Shown one piece after another: positions 37,240 through 49,628 of a stretch of DNA of 64,000 bases (the stretch's first letter is position 1; every line of letters starts with the position of its first letter). Source of the DNA: Todiramphus chloris collaris (Eukaryota; Chordata; Aves; Coraciiformes; Alcedinidae); NCBI GenBank assembly GCA_025345505.1, contig JANVCC010000012.1:11687845-11751844 (forward strand). Reading direction: 5' to 3'. The position numbers were made by a program, and so were the translations under genes. A model generated the notes under the pieces. It did no database searches. It had not been told where the DNA came from and saw only the letters and a list, made by a program, of their open reading frames with translations.

Positions 37240-38922
37240 GACCTGTAATTGTATTAACAACAAATGTATCTGATCTTTTTTTTCTATAATGTCAGTTTTG
37301 TCATTGTCATTCTGTTATGCCTTCCATTACATCATGGGCACACCTTTTAAAAAAAATTTCTTTAGAAAACCTAAAGTCTTTCAGAGGTGAATAGCCCTGT
37401 GTTTCCTTCCTGTAGAATCCTGGAATAATGTGTTTTTAAAATCAACTGTCTCTTTGCCCCCACTGTGGTAGAAACATTATAATAAATGCAATGAATGAGA
37501 AAATCAAAATAGTAGAAAAGAGTCAGAAGAAGAAAAGAAGGAAACGTGTTTGCTGGGTTCAAATCACTTAGCCAGTTCTGCCCTTCAGGGTTGGGTTAAG
37601 AAGTAAAATGCATCCATGTATTGCTAGTCACTTAAAACAGTCTATTTGAAGCTTAAATATAATCAGGCAAATAAAATTGTTTATGGTTAATTATTCTGTT
37701 TTTATTGGCTTCTCTGTCTGGAGATTAACAAGAGAAGCATTTTTGAGTTGGTTTAATATAATTACTTGCTGGAACAGAGTTTCAGGGTCTAAAGATTGGA
37801 AGGTTATCACAAGTAATTTTACTCTCATAATTAGTTTCGGGTTACTTTCTGTCTCTAATACAAAGAAATTTAAGTGATTTTGCTTCATATTCCAGATCAG
37901 CTTAATGTGAATTTGAGTAGCTTTTTTGAAAAGGATGGGTATCAGATTCGAGTGTACCTATGATCTTGCATACCTGTCAGTGCTTTTAACATCTCCTTAG
38001 TTTACAGTCTGTGTCTTCTATTACATCAACATTTCATCCCTACCTTCCAGGAAAGAGTAATATAGGGTTAAGTAATAATACACAAAATGATTTTTAAAAT
38101 AGTAATTCATTGCATGAAAATTCAGCGTTGCATAGGTAGATTATGTATTAACAGTGCACCAGTGCATAATTCATAATTGTCTTTGACAGCCCAATGAAAA
38201 CAAATATTTTAAACTGGCAGACAGGAACATGTCTGTGTTTCTGGATAAAACAAAACAACAATCAAAATAGACAACACATTTTAATCTTAGCATCCACTAG
38301 GTAAAATGGGTAAAATATTATTTTATTTTTACAGAATATTTTAAATCCTGAATTACTACCATCTGCTACCCAGTCTCTGAACACTTTTGGGGAAGCTATA
38401 CAACTACCACCAGCTCTTAGATGTACTCTAAAGACAGTACACAACAACCAGACAAGTCTGACAGCTTATTGCATTTAGGTTTTGTAAATGTGTTCACAGC
38501 CTCACGTGCACCAGATTCAGAACTTCTATTTACTCTGGGGCAATTATTTCTGGTTGTAATGCCTAAAGCCCTAATAACATCATGACACCAAATGGAAGGA
38601 ATAAAATAAAACTCTACAGTCAGGCAGGGTAGTGTGGATGAGTGTCAGAGTGAGGATGAGAAAAGAATAGATGGCATTTTCTAGAGCACCAGAACAGGAC
38701 ACAAAGGAAATAATTGCTCTTAGGGTTCCTTTAAGAGCAAAGGGCAGTGGAAATATAATTTGTAAATAGTAAATACAACACTCATATGATTGGAAAAATT
38801 GCAAATACATCATTATGAAAATTACTTTCTATTTATTCTAATAAAATTAAAAAAAACCCTACTCAGCTTGTGCTGTACAACCAGTAGAAAGGTATTAAGC
38901 ATTCTATGCTATAATTCTAGTT
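37240..38922. other. Unique AT-rich non-coding DNA
   Basis: No gene, transposon or RNA recognised. Overlapping frames of 60-77 codons on both strands lack family features. Confidence 0.55.
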
Positions 38923-40350
38923 GAGATGGAAACTCTACAACATCCCTGGGCAACCTGTTTCAGTGTTTGATCACCCTCACACTAAGAAAGTTCTTTGTTA
39001 CCTTTATATGGAATTTCCTGTGTTTCAATCTGTGCCTTCAGCCTCTTGTCCTATCACTGGGCATCACTGAGATGTGTCTGGTTCTGGCTTCTTTACTTCC
39101 TCCCCATCAAGGTTTTATACACGTGGATAAGATTTGCCCTCAGCCTTCTCCAGGCTGAGCAGTTCCACCTCTCTTAGCCTCTTCTCATATGACAGATCCA
39201 GTTCTTTAATCATCTTCATGGCCCTGCACTGGACATCCTCTAGTATGTTCACATATTTTTCATACTCAGGAGTCCAGATCTGGACTCAGCGTTCCAGATG
39301 TGTCTCACCAGTGCTGAGCAAAGGGGAAGGACCATCTACCTTGACCTGCTGGCAACACTTAGTCTAATGCAGACCAGGGTACCATTGGCCTTCTTTGCCA
39401 CAAAGACACATTGTTGAGTGTTATTAAATTACATGTCCATCAGAATCTCCAAGTCCTTTTCTGTAAAAATTCTTTTCAGTCAGTTGGCCCCCAATCTATG
39501 CTGGTGCTTAGGTTTATTTCTTCCTGGGGGAAGGACTTGACATTTCTCTTTCTTGAACTTCATAAGGTTCCTGTCATTCCATTTCTCCAGCCTTTTGTGG
39601 TCCTTCTAATCATGTGGTGTATCAGACACTCCTCCCTGTATCTTCAATCCACCTCAATTTCCATTTATCTGGACTGTACTTCATCAGTTTGTCTATGGGG
39701 ATTATATGGGAGACAGTATCAAAAGCGTTACCAAAGACAAGAGAAACAGTATCCACTGCTCTCCCTTCATCCACCAGTCATCTAATTATAGAAGGTTATC
39801 AAGTTGGTCAAGCATGATTTCCCCTTCATAAATCCATGATTGTTCCAAATCACTTTATTGCTCTTCATGTATTTGGAAAGGCTTTACAGGAGGACTTTAT
39901 CCATCACCTTCTTATGGACTGAGGCGGTCTCAGGGATCTGGGACTGCTGAAAGTCAAAGGGAAAGAAGATATTCAGTATCTTGATCTCTTCTGCATCTTT
40001 TGTCACCAGGTCTCCTGACCCATTCAGCAGCAGGCTCACGTTTTTCCTGGTATGCCTTTTGTTGCTGATGTATCTGCTGAAGTCCTTGTTGTTCTTCACA
40101 TCTCTCACCAGATTCAACTCCACATAGGCTTGTCCTTCCTAACTGTGTTTCTGAATCCTCAGACAGTGCTTCTATGCTCCTTCTGGGTCACCTGTCACAG
40201 CTTTTGCTTCTTTCACACTTTCCCTTTATGTTTGAGTTTTGCCAGGAGTTCCTTTATCATTCATACAGGACTCCTGCTACTCTTGCTTGACTTCCTGCTC
40301 ACTGGCATGGGCTCTTCTTGGAAAGTGACATATTTCAGTGTCAATGTCAC
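38923..40350 (-). mobile_element. CR1 LINE on minus strand, internally deleted
   Basis: About 1.43 kb of a CR1 ORF2, read from high to low coordinates. It starts in the linker before the reverse transcriptase (KKSGKNARRPAWM-like region at about 40,260-40,320), then ELNLVRDVKNNKDFSRYISN and LLLNGSGDLVTKD (40,123-40,000). The frame then jumps at about 39,905 directly to a VMDKVLL segment, skipping roughly the first hundred residues of the domain. Next come GFMKGKSCLTNL (about 39,830) and an AFDTVSH motif in which the usual YLDF is changed (catalytic Asp lost). A second jump at about 39,630 joins WIEDT to SDTP, deleting the segment with the PQGS and Phe-Ala-Asp-Asp motifs. The C-terminal region continues to 38,923, where the copy stops short of the CR1 3' terminus. 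Stops and frame changes are frequent. Plus-strand open frames here are shadows. Confidence 0.92.
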
Positions 40351-43300
40351 AATTCAGCACACCTACTTTTTTTTATACTTTGGTGGCTCAAGCCTTAGAT
40401 GTATTGAGCCTACTTTAAATGTGACCTTAATTTTACTAGTGCATTGTTCCATCCCTAATTAGCTAAATAAAATTCTAACATTTTAGCTTGGTAATTAGCC
40501 TTCTTAAATGAATATTTCCTCGCTCATCTATTTTAATAAAATCAATGAAGTGTATGCAAATTTGGATTGCTCTAATAAATTATAACATGATTCCAGAACT
40601 ATGAGGGCATGGCTAGCCTCAAAGATGTCATTTCTACACCACTCAGATCATCTTCAAAATGAATACTGAAATATTTTTTTAACTATTACCCTTAGACCAG
40701 GCTATGTGAGTTAAGAAGATCTCCCTTGATTTCAGTGACATGCAGCAATAATGGCTCAGGCCAAAAGCTGACAGAGGTGTAATGAAAGTGATCTATGAGA
40801 GGCAGAGAGTGTTGCTCTCTATTCTGTATGTTAGGCAGAATCAATTCTGTTTCTGTATGTCGATGGGGATCACACGCACCACTGAGACTTGCCAAAAGAT
40901 CACCGTGGTCTGAAACCATTCTTATTCACTATGCCACTGAGCCTTTTTGAAAAGTATGGGTTAGAAAACTATGGAATACACACATTTGTATTGGTCAGAC
41001 TAAGTTTGTCAGACACTCTTTCGAACTAATTTTTTATCTTCTAGTGTATCAAACAACAATAAACTATTTATTTGGAAAGTGAGATTAGGAAGTGTTAATT
41101 AAGAACTTTTGGCCATCCCGTAGTGCACTGTGTATTTAAGATCAAGGCTTGTGTATGTTTATACCTAAATACCTTACTGGACATCTTGTTACAGTGGCTG
41201 CTGTTCACAAAGTATTACTAGTTGGATTTTCAAAAGAATTTAGCAATCCCAGAACACAAGTACTATCAGATACAATGAACAAACTTGGAAATTATAACAG
41301 TATACTATACTTTTGGAAATCCTTGCCCACATGCTACAGTGCAGCTGTTTGGGATATGTTATCTACCATTTTTTTGTTGACATGCCAGAAAGTAAAGAAG
41401 TAACTCACTCCTGCTTAATCAAATAATAAATGCTGAGAATCTAGAAGCAGATAAATGGAGAAAAAAAAACAAGGCAGAAAATTGCTTTCATTCACAAGCA
41501 TCTCACTACTCCTTTCATGAAGTAGTAAAATACCTCAACTGCCTCACCTAAGGTTAGGATATTAATTTGGCATAAATCCCAAGTTCTGGACCCTGACATT
41601 TCTCTGCATAGCTTACTGCAGATCTATTTGTGCATGATTTTAATAAATACAGTTTTGGTTGTTGAATATAGAAACACAGTTTCAGTAAAAAACACTGGAC
41701 ATTTTAATCATAAATGAGCTATAACAACCTATTTGAGCAGCTGCATTGAATGCCTCTGAGAGCCATCTTCTGAAGCTGAATTGATGGGTGACATTTAGTT
41801 TAAATAGTGGGTAATATAAAAGGTAAAGTAATTTTGAAATATAATTGCTAATAAAGAGAATAAATAATGTCTTATAAACATGTTAACAAGCCATTCTAGT
41901 GATATTTAATATAGACACACTTAAAAACAGTTAATAATCATATATTCACATTTAATGATGTTACTGTTTAATGGTATTACACTGCTAGAATCCTGAAAAG
42001 AATGTACCAACTGTAATCACTAGTGTGCTATCAATTCATATTTGAAGTTGTCCGTGATGGTAAGAAAAAAGCACACAAAAAGTACTTGCACAATCAAAAT
42101 CTATATTCATGTGAAGTTACCATGTGAGGCAGGTATTTTTTGTATAGAGATGATTTAGGTGTTTGTGTTCATCTTAGCAACTTGGTAGCTTTCAGCAGAG
42201 GATTTATAAATGTTTCTTAGAATGATTAATTTTAAAGCTAATCATATAATGTCAGAATTTTCTGAGAGAAATGACAAAGGAAAAGGATTTATATAATCAG
42301 CTGAATTTTGCTGAAAACTCCTTCAACTTGTGAATCTGCTCTGTGAATAAGAATGAACCAGAAGCCAATACATATAATTATTCATCATGTGTGTCAACTC
42401 ATTTTTATTGGGTTAATGACTAAAGATAAATAAGACTAAAAAAAAGCCCAAACAAAAAACACAACTTATTTTTTCCTCCAAAGCATTTTAAAGATTTCCT
42501 GTCACTGGAGAAAATATTCCTGAGTACCTTTGTGAGCAAAATTTCCTCTGCATAAGTCTTTGCAGAGATGCCATCTTTGGCATATTACTGTGAGAATGGA
42601 AAAGGTGCAATTAGACCTAGGGGACTCCTTGCCTTGATATCCTGTTAGTTTAGCCATTTTGACAATGACTTCTGCATCTTTGCCAGTAAAAATATACCAC
42701 ATTAGCTCAAAACAGTTTAAACATCAGATCTTTGCTATTTAGCTCACTCTGAAAAGTACAAGGGTAGTATGAGATTCATGTCTCTGAAGAACCATGTAAC
42801 AGAGCAGGACTAAGCCAAGTTTGATGTGGAAGAGTCTTCCTCTTTCCATCATTGCTGCTGAGTCCAGAAATGAACATCTGTCTTCAGTCCAGTCATGTAA
42901 TACCACCTTTGAGAAATGGCATCAGGCTGATCTGCTCCAAGTATAAGGGAACTCCATCCTGGAAAAATCCTTTCACTCTGGAATGCTTTTAAATAAATAA
43001 AATATAGATAAATAAAATACATTTTTAATAAATACATGTTGTATTCTGAGCTGTTGACTGTATTATATGAAAGAGTTTAGAAACACAATTTGTGTTTAAA
43101 AGAAGGTTACCTCACCTGTACCCCATAGATTTGTTTAGCCAAGTGAGAGGCATAATGAGCATCATTTATTGCTATCTAGTTTCATCAACAAAATTCCTAA
43201 ATAATGACAAAATGTACTCTGACAGGTGAAACACGAATGTGAATATTCTGCAATTTGTATGGTTTTCCCTACATATGAGCCAAGTGCATTTGTAATCTGC

Positions 43301-43880
43301 CAGTATCATTTAAACTGTTCCTGTATTTGCCAACCTCGTATAAGCAATATGATGGAGGAAGGCAGGCAAATATGTACTCCTGAACAATACCATACTACAT
43401 TGTTGTAAGTACAGTGTGGATTAAGCAGCTGATATGAAACAAACTGTAACTGTGCATATGTATTGAAAGACCATTGAAATGAATGACTAGGAACTCAAAA
43501 ATTTTCAGGTTCCTGGAGGAGGGGTATAGTCTACAGAAATGCTTAAATTCAACTTACTTCTAAAGACTGGGGAGTGCTTTCAAAGATTTTATACCGTTCT
43601 CAAAGCATCCTTTTCTTCCCTCGATTTCAATTGCACTTTGGCTTTAGAAGCTTTAATTTCCTTTAAAGACAAGATTTTCTAATATCACTTGCTTTTAACT
43701 CTGTAGTTGATTTTTAAACACTGTTAATTTTCATTCTTACAGTCTTCTGTCTTTTCACATAAATGCTTACCTTTTAACAATTTTCACACAAAATGATTGC
43801 AACTACTTAACTAAGTGGCCTATGAATCACTTTAGATAACATGATTTTTATAAGGCTGATTTGATATTGGAGTCCATGAG
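40351..43880. other. Unique AT-rich non-coding DNA
   Basis: No gene or named repeat. Frames up to 84 codons (41,149-41,403, plus) have no recognisable motif. An AAATA-rich patch lies at about 42,988-43,035. Confidence 0.55.
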
Positions 43881-44070
43881 TCACAGAAGAGTTGGGTTGG
43901 GAAAGGATCTCAGAAGGTCCCTAGTCCAACTGCCTGCTTGATGCTGAAGTCAGCTCAGGGTTTTTTACAGCTGGGTCTCAGAAACCTCCAAGGACGGAGA
44001 TCCCACCACATTTATGGGCATAATTTCTAGTGCTTAATTACTCTTCTAGGAGAAGTTTTCCCTTTATATC
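43881..44070 (-). mobile_element. CR1 LINE 3' UTR fragment
   Basis: About 190 bp in antisense orientation with ordered CR1 landmarks: TCACAGAAGAGTTGGGTTGG, GGTCCCTAGTCCAACTGCCT, GAAACCTCCAAGGACGGAGA, TCCCACCACATTTATGGGC and AGAAGTTTTCCCTTTATATC. It is more diverged than the 22.8-kb copy. About 290 bp separate it from the LTR at 44.36 kb. Confidence 0.82.
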
Positions 44071-44354
44071 ATTTTGTTATACATGTATCACATAGCCCTT
44101 CATAGGAAAAGAATGAGAGTTTGCACAAATCAGATGATGAAATTAATGCAACTAAATTATCAGGTGTCTGTCCCACAAATACTTGCAATATAGTGTAGGA
44201 AGAGAACTTAAGTAGGTTCAGTTATAAAGGAAAAAAACCCTATGGCTATAAACTTGTGTACATGTACCTGTCTGCAATGACCTCCCACGTTCAATTGCAT
44301 CTGGAATCTTTGTACTTTATTCGTCTCATACTAATGTTCACATGCAATGTCTTT

Positions 44355-45261
44355 ACCAGTGTCATGGTTTAAGCCCACCCAGCTCGTCGCTCACTCCTAC
44401 AACGCTCTGGTGGGATGGGGAGGAGAAAATAAAACAAAAGGCTCATGGCTTGACACAAAAGGCTCAGTCACCAGTTACGGTCATGAGCAGAAGACAGATT
44501 CAATTTAGGGAAACAAAATCAATTTAATTTAAACAAATCCAACACCAATTCACCAACTGAATCAGAATAGGACCTTGCTAAATACAAACAAATCTTAAGC
44601 ACCCCTTCCCCTGACTCCCTCCTTCTTCCTGGGACCAGCTCTGCTACCTCCTCACCACCAGCAGCACAGGGGTATAGGGAATAGGGGTTGTGGTTGGTCC
44701 CAGTTGTTCTTGACATTCCTTTCCCCTTTGGGGGAAAACTCCTCACAGTCCACCCTTATGGCAATGTGGCATCTCTCTCACAGGAGACAGTCCTCCATGA
44801 ACTTCTCCAGTTAGTGTGGATCCATCCTGTGGACAGATGGACTGCTCCATTGTGGGTGCCCCTCAGATTCACAGCCTTATTTGGGATCAGTCCCCTGCTG
44901 CAGCATGGGATCCTCCATGGGTTGCAGATGGGATCCTTCTCCATCATTGATCTCTGAAGGCTGCAAGGCCTCAGACTGCTGTCTCACCACAGGCTGAAGA
45001 TGAGAGACTCTTTCAGTGTGCCTCCTTCACTCCTTCCCCATTGACCTCTGTGTCTGCATGACTGTATCTCTCCTGTTCTACTCCCAAAACAAAGGAAGTT
45101 GCCCAACAGGCTTTCCCATGACAAATATGTTACTGAAAAGGTGCTGATTGGCTTGGCCTTGGCCAAAGACAGGTCTGACTTGGAGATGGGGGAGCTTTTC
45201 AAAGCTTCTTAGCACCCTCCCCAACTACCATACTGCTGCGGCACAAACCCAACACGACCAG
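44355..45261 (-). mobile_element. Solo ERVL-type LTR, 897 bp
   Basis: The LTR occupies 44,360-45,256 between perfect 5-bp duplications ACCAG (44,355-44,359 and 45,257-45,261). Read on the minus strand it runs from CGTGTTGGGTTTG to AAACCATGACA; the usual TG start has become CG, a single transition. Internal features match a long LTR type frequent in birds: CTGATTGGCTTGGCCTTGG near 45,150, repeated CTCCATG/GGGTTGCAG-like units at 44,800-44,940, and a CTCATGGCTTGACACAAAAG block near 44,442-44,461. Orientation is inferred from the shared ERVL-type opening and from a plus-strand TTTAAT cluster at 44,523, the decayed complement of a polyadenylation signal. No internal viral genes are present. The 60-96-codon open frames within it are not genes. 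Confidence 0.87.
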
Positions 45262-45741
45262 CAAAGCTTTTATTCATTCTCTATGTGGCATTGCAGGTGC
45301 CTTCAAGATTTGTCCCCATTCACATTTAAAATAGAGGAGTATATAAAAAAATCTGCTTTTGTATTACTCCCTAAAATCCCTGTGCCAGGGTTTTTTCAGA
45401 CCACTGAAGAAAAATACTGGGTTAGTTATTTTTTGTGACATGATTTCTGATTAGCACGAGTCTCTTTCTGCATATTCTTCTCATCTTTGTGTCAATCTAT
45501 TCTCTTTTGTCTTAATTTTGAAGTAGAAGCTTTATGGTCTCCTCTTTAATGTCCAGGCATTATGGAAAATAATCCTCTGGTCCATAGTTGGGTTCTTTAA
45601 AGGTCAAATAAATAGTATAGAGACATTCTGGAGAGTTAATTGGATATATTACTGTACAAATAAAATTGTAAACCCAAATGTGAAGTTTCATAAATCTAAT
45701 CTATGACAATGTCAATGCATAAATTTGTGAGTTGTTTTGCC

Positions 45742-45763
45742 TTTTTTTTTTTTTTTTTTTTTT
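45742..45763. repeat. Poly-T run (22 T)
   Basis: Uninterrupted homopolymer in unique DNA. Confidence 0.85.
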
Positions 45764-47407
45764 AATATATGTATTTTGCAACCAGAAAAATAATGCCTTG
45801 ATCTGACACCTAAAACATTAGGGTTTTTTATACTATCAGTAAGTTTACAGTGTGAAACTACAGTTTACTTATAAGAATTCCTTGAGATTATCATTGGAGT
45901 TATAGGGAAATGGTTTTTTGGATGAAGCAGAGGATGGCACTGTTGGACTGCAATTATGAGGCAATACAGCCTGCAAATATTGAATTACAACATTGCACAA
46001 CCTTACAAAAATTATGTCAGATGTCTTACAAGAAGCACAAGCAGGAAAAAGGTTTACAAATGTGTCTCTGATCATCAAAATTTGCTTGAAGTCTAGCAGT
46101 CAGATGTTAAGAAAGATGGTTCTTTTTTTTAATGGGATGTGGCTTTAAATGGAGTAATAGAGAAAAGGTAGTTGAAGAAAACCAAAAACAATAAAAACAT
46201 CACGTCATATATTTTGTGAAATAAATTAGTAGTAAAACTGTGAAGGACCTTTCTGGCACCAAGTCCTTGGCTATAAAGTATCTAAGGTACTGAGTATTTG
46301 CAAAGACACTGTCTCCATAATGTAAGCATTACAGTACCCACAGCCTGTTCAGATGGGTTTTCCAACAAAGGTTGTAATTCAAATAGCAACAGAAGATAGA
46401 CTTGCAAAGAGGTAAACTACTTTAGACAAAATGGACCTTCTTCTCAGAGGTATGTCTCCATTCTGATTTTGTATAAGATGTTTCTAGCCTGTTCTGCCAG
46501 ATTTCACAAGAAAATCTTTGTCTTAAAAAGTTATTTAAGATAGAGAAAGGGGAAAGAATCACATTCCATGTGTGTTAATACAAGTGTTTAAAAATGTTGT
46601 GCAATTAATTCAGTTTCATTATGCAAGATGCCATCAGCTGTGCAAGCCTTCAAATTTTGCTGGCTGTCTGTTGTCAATTAAACCAGTATTCACTTTATTC
46701 TTTTCTCTATTATCCTAGATAAGCTTACAAAACCAAAAAAACAATGGTACTATTTGGTTAAAGATAATGAATTTTCACCTCTAATATGATCGTTACAATG
46801 GGCTTATTCATTGGAGTAAGGAATTTCAGGAAATGAGTCCTTTTTCCATGAGTGGTGTGAACTACACATCCCTGTGAAATCTATTGGATACTTACAAGCC
46901 ATCTTGCAGTTTAACAAGATTTGTTTTCCAGGATTGCTTATGCTGCCAACAGTATTGAGATAAACTTGGACCAAAATGCTAGCCTGACAGTATAATTTTC
47001 AAGCAATTATCTGTTAAAAAGTGCAATTGTCAAAAATAAATTAAAATAGAAGTAGAATTGAGGCCATGGCTTTAGTACTCAGAAATTGTCATGATCATTT
47101 TACTGCAACTGGAATGACACTCAGAACTCAAATCAGTCTAAACTGCTCCTATGAGTTTGCATTGTAATTACAAACCCCGGTGAAATTCCGTGTTTACTTA
47201 GTAGCCTTACAAATACACATGTATTTTTCATTAAATCTCAGCTCAGCTTCATTGCAAAGAAAACTCAGATCAAGTGAATTCTAGGTGATTTTGGTTTTCA
47301 TAAGAAATCATCTTACAGACCTCTGAAAATACTCATGTTTTCTGTAAGTCAATACAGTGTCATTGTTACCTTACTTATTTTTCTGTTATGACAAAGCTTG
47401 TTCCTTC

Positions 47408-47430
47408 TTTTTTTTTTTTTTTTTTTTTTT
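47408..47430. repeat. Poly-T run (23 T)
   Basis: Uninterrupted homopolymer followed by CTTTCTTTAA. Confidence 0.85.
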
Positions 47431-48744
47431 CTTTCTTTAATTCAATCATAGGAAGAAAAGAAAACAGGATTTTTACATTCTGAATGTAATCTTTTCCATG
47501 GTCATATATGAACATAGAAGGTCAGGAATTCAATGTCAGAATGAAATATACAGGATGAAATACCAATTTTACACTGGCCAGTGACAAAAGCTCGTGTTAA
47601 TTTCTGCAGGATTCTCCCACTAAATGCACTGTCTATACATTATACATACTTGCTTTAACATAAATATGTATTTTATATATGTACCACTTATGAAGTCACA
47701 GCTGACAAGTGAAAACTTCAGAAAAAAAATCTAAAAAAGTAATTTCAAAAGTTTGAAGTACCCTTAATTGAAACTTACAATTTCAAACCTTTCACTTGTT
47801 TTCTTGCCTTTCTGAAAAAGCAGGGAGAAAATGTGTGCAATACTTGTGCAGAAATGTAAGTGCTGCTGAGCTTCATGCGTGCACATAGTGACAGTTCAGT
47901 TTTTCTTATGGGTGGAGACAGTAAAAAATACTGTGAAAATAAATTAACTGAGGGTTTAGTCAGGGTTTTCTTTCCCATTTTCCACCCATTTCTTCTCAAC
48001 TACTAAGGTTACCTGTACCTACTCCTTGCATCTTTCTGTAATAGTTTTGCACACTGACTTTCAAAAATAGGTACAGACACTCACAGTAGTACTCTGAGGT
48101 AACTGGTCAGTGTAAAAGGATATCATGGTCTATGGGGCAGCAAATTCATTTTAGAGATAACTAAAGACTATTTTTATCCCATACCATTATTTTACTTGTT
48201 AAAATGCTTCATTGCAATAGAGTGATCTAGGCACTGGTAGTGGTTTTGTACAGTTGTTACCAAAGCAAAAAGAGAAACATTTGTCTTAATCTATCTGTTT
48301 AGTTTTGTTTATACAGTAGCACAGTAAGAAATTACTGTATATTAAAAGGTTTATTTGAGAATACTAGGACCAACAATCATGTAATAGGCAATTCGGAATG
48401 CCTGCAGGGATTAATATTTTTAATCTTATGGAAATTGCTATATTTTCTCATGTACAGCTTGCACATCAGATAACTTTAATCCCTATAAAAGTCTTGTCCC
48501 TGTGATGGGTCCTCAGAAAAGTCCAAGGAACGGAGGTCATTTCATCAGTGAGGCATGAGGGATTTGAAAGAAAATGAATGGACTGTGAGGAGCAGAGAAA
48601 AGAAGCTGTTGGAAACAAGAAAACGTGAAGACAATATTCCTGTTTGGATATATGCACATGTATAATCTGTACAGTTATTGAGTCACAGGATGTTTTCTTG
48701 ATTCCATGCTTTTTTCTTTTCTTTTAGTTATTTTGTTGGTTCAC

Positions 48745-48762
48745 TTTTTTTTTTTTTTTTTT
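48745..48762. repeat. Poly-T run (18 T)
   Basis: Uninterrupted homopolymer preceded by a T-rich 40-base stretch. Confidence 0.85.
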
Positions 48763-49481
48763 GGTTATGATAGATAACCCAGAAGTTATGTACAGAAATT
48801 CCTGGTAAAACATGTGAAGATAACCCTCAGAAGACATTCAGAGTAGTATGGTTGAAGACATACTTTTTGAAACAATAGGCTAAAATTGCCCAGTCAACAT
48901 GAATAAATTAGCAAAATCTCATGTCTTCTGAAAAAGTCTGAAATGAGCACACCAAGAAATTCGACAATTTGATTACTGTGTTGGTTTTTTTTCCTAAGTT
49001 GTTCAAAATTGATACTGTGACTTTGGAATACATTATTAATAGTGCTGAATAGATTTTTTTCCATCAATAATACTTCTTTAAAAATAAATTCAGATATATT
49101 TTTCTTAAAGTAAAAAGTTATCTACTTTGCTAAAGCTGTTTGAAGTTTATAATTAGAAAATGTAAGTTAATTGTTCTGTTTCTGACAGTCTCCAGCAGGG
49201 GAAAAGTTATGGTGTTTGTCCTTGCTTTACATTTGCTCAATGCATTTCTTACAGTCCATCATTCAAATAATTTCTTTATTTAACATTTTAAGACCATTCA
49301 CCTGGCTTTATGTCTAATAATAGTAACAGTGGTCATCTGCATGTTACAAGATGATAAAATCAAAAAGAATATTATCGTTTTCCTCCAATGACTGATTTAA
49401 ACTCATTACATTTCTTCACTAGAGAGGACTAAAAATAAGAATGAGATTTGTCTTGAATTAGAGACAAAGAGCTCTGTATAC

Positions 49482-49513
49482 TTATTTATTTATTTATTTA
49501 TTTATTTATTTTA
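49482..49513. repeat. (TTTA)n microsatellite
   Basis: About eight near-perfect TTTA units. Confidence 0.9.
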
Positions 49514-49628
49514 GGCCTGACACTTTTTAGGTCTTACCACTTTACACACTGATGAGAAAGAGGCAAAAAAGACTCTCCTGTTACTTGGTATTTCTTTCAA
49601 CTAAGAATTTCTCAGAAGCAAAATTTTA

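Larger units (their letters stand above)
45262..49628. other. Unique AT-rich non-coding DNA with poly-T runs
   Basis: No gene recognised. Long T runs occur at 45,742-45,763, 47,408-47,430 and 48,745-48,762. Each could be the tail of a minus-strand retrocopy, but no body is recognisable next to any of them. Open frames are at most 75 codons. Confidence 0.55.

Noticed and set aside
39411-40462. Plus-strand open frames of 124 and 136 codons
   Set aside because: Antisense shadows over a minus-strand CR1 LINE and its edge.
47408-48762. Poly-T runs as tails of minus-strand processed pseudogenes
   Set aside because: No gene-like body or flanking duplication can be recognised beside the runs.
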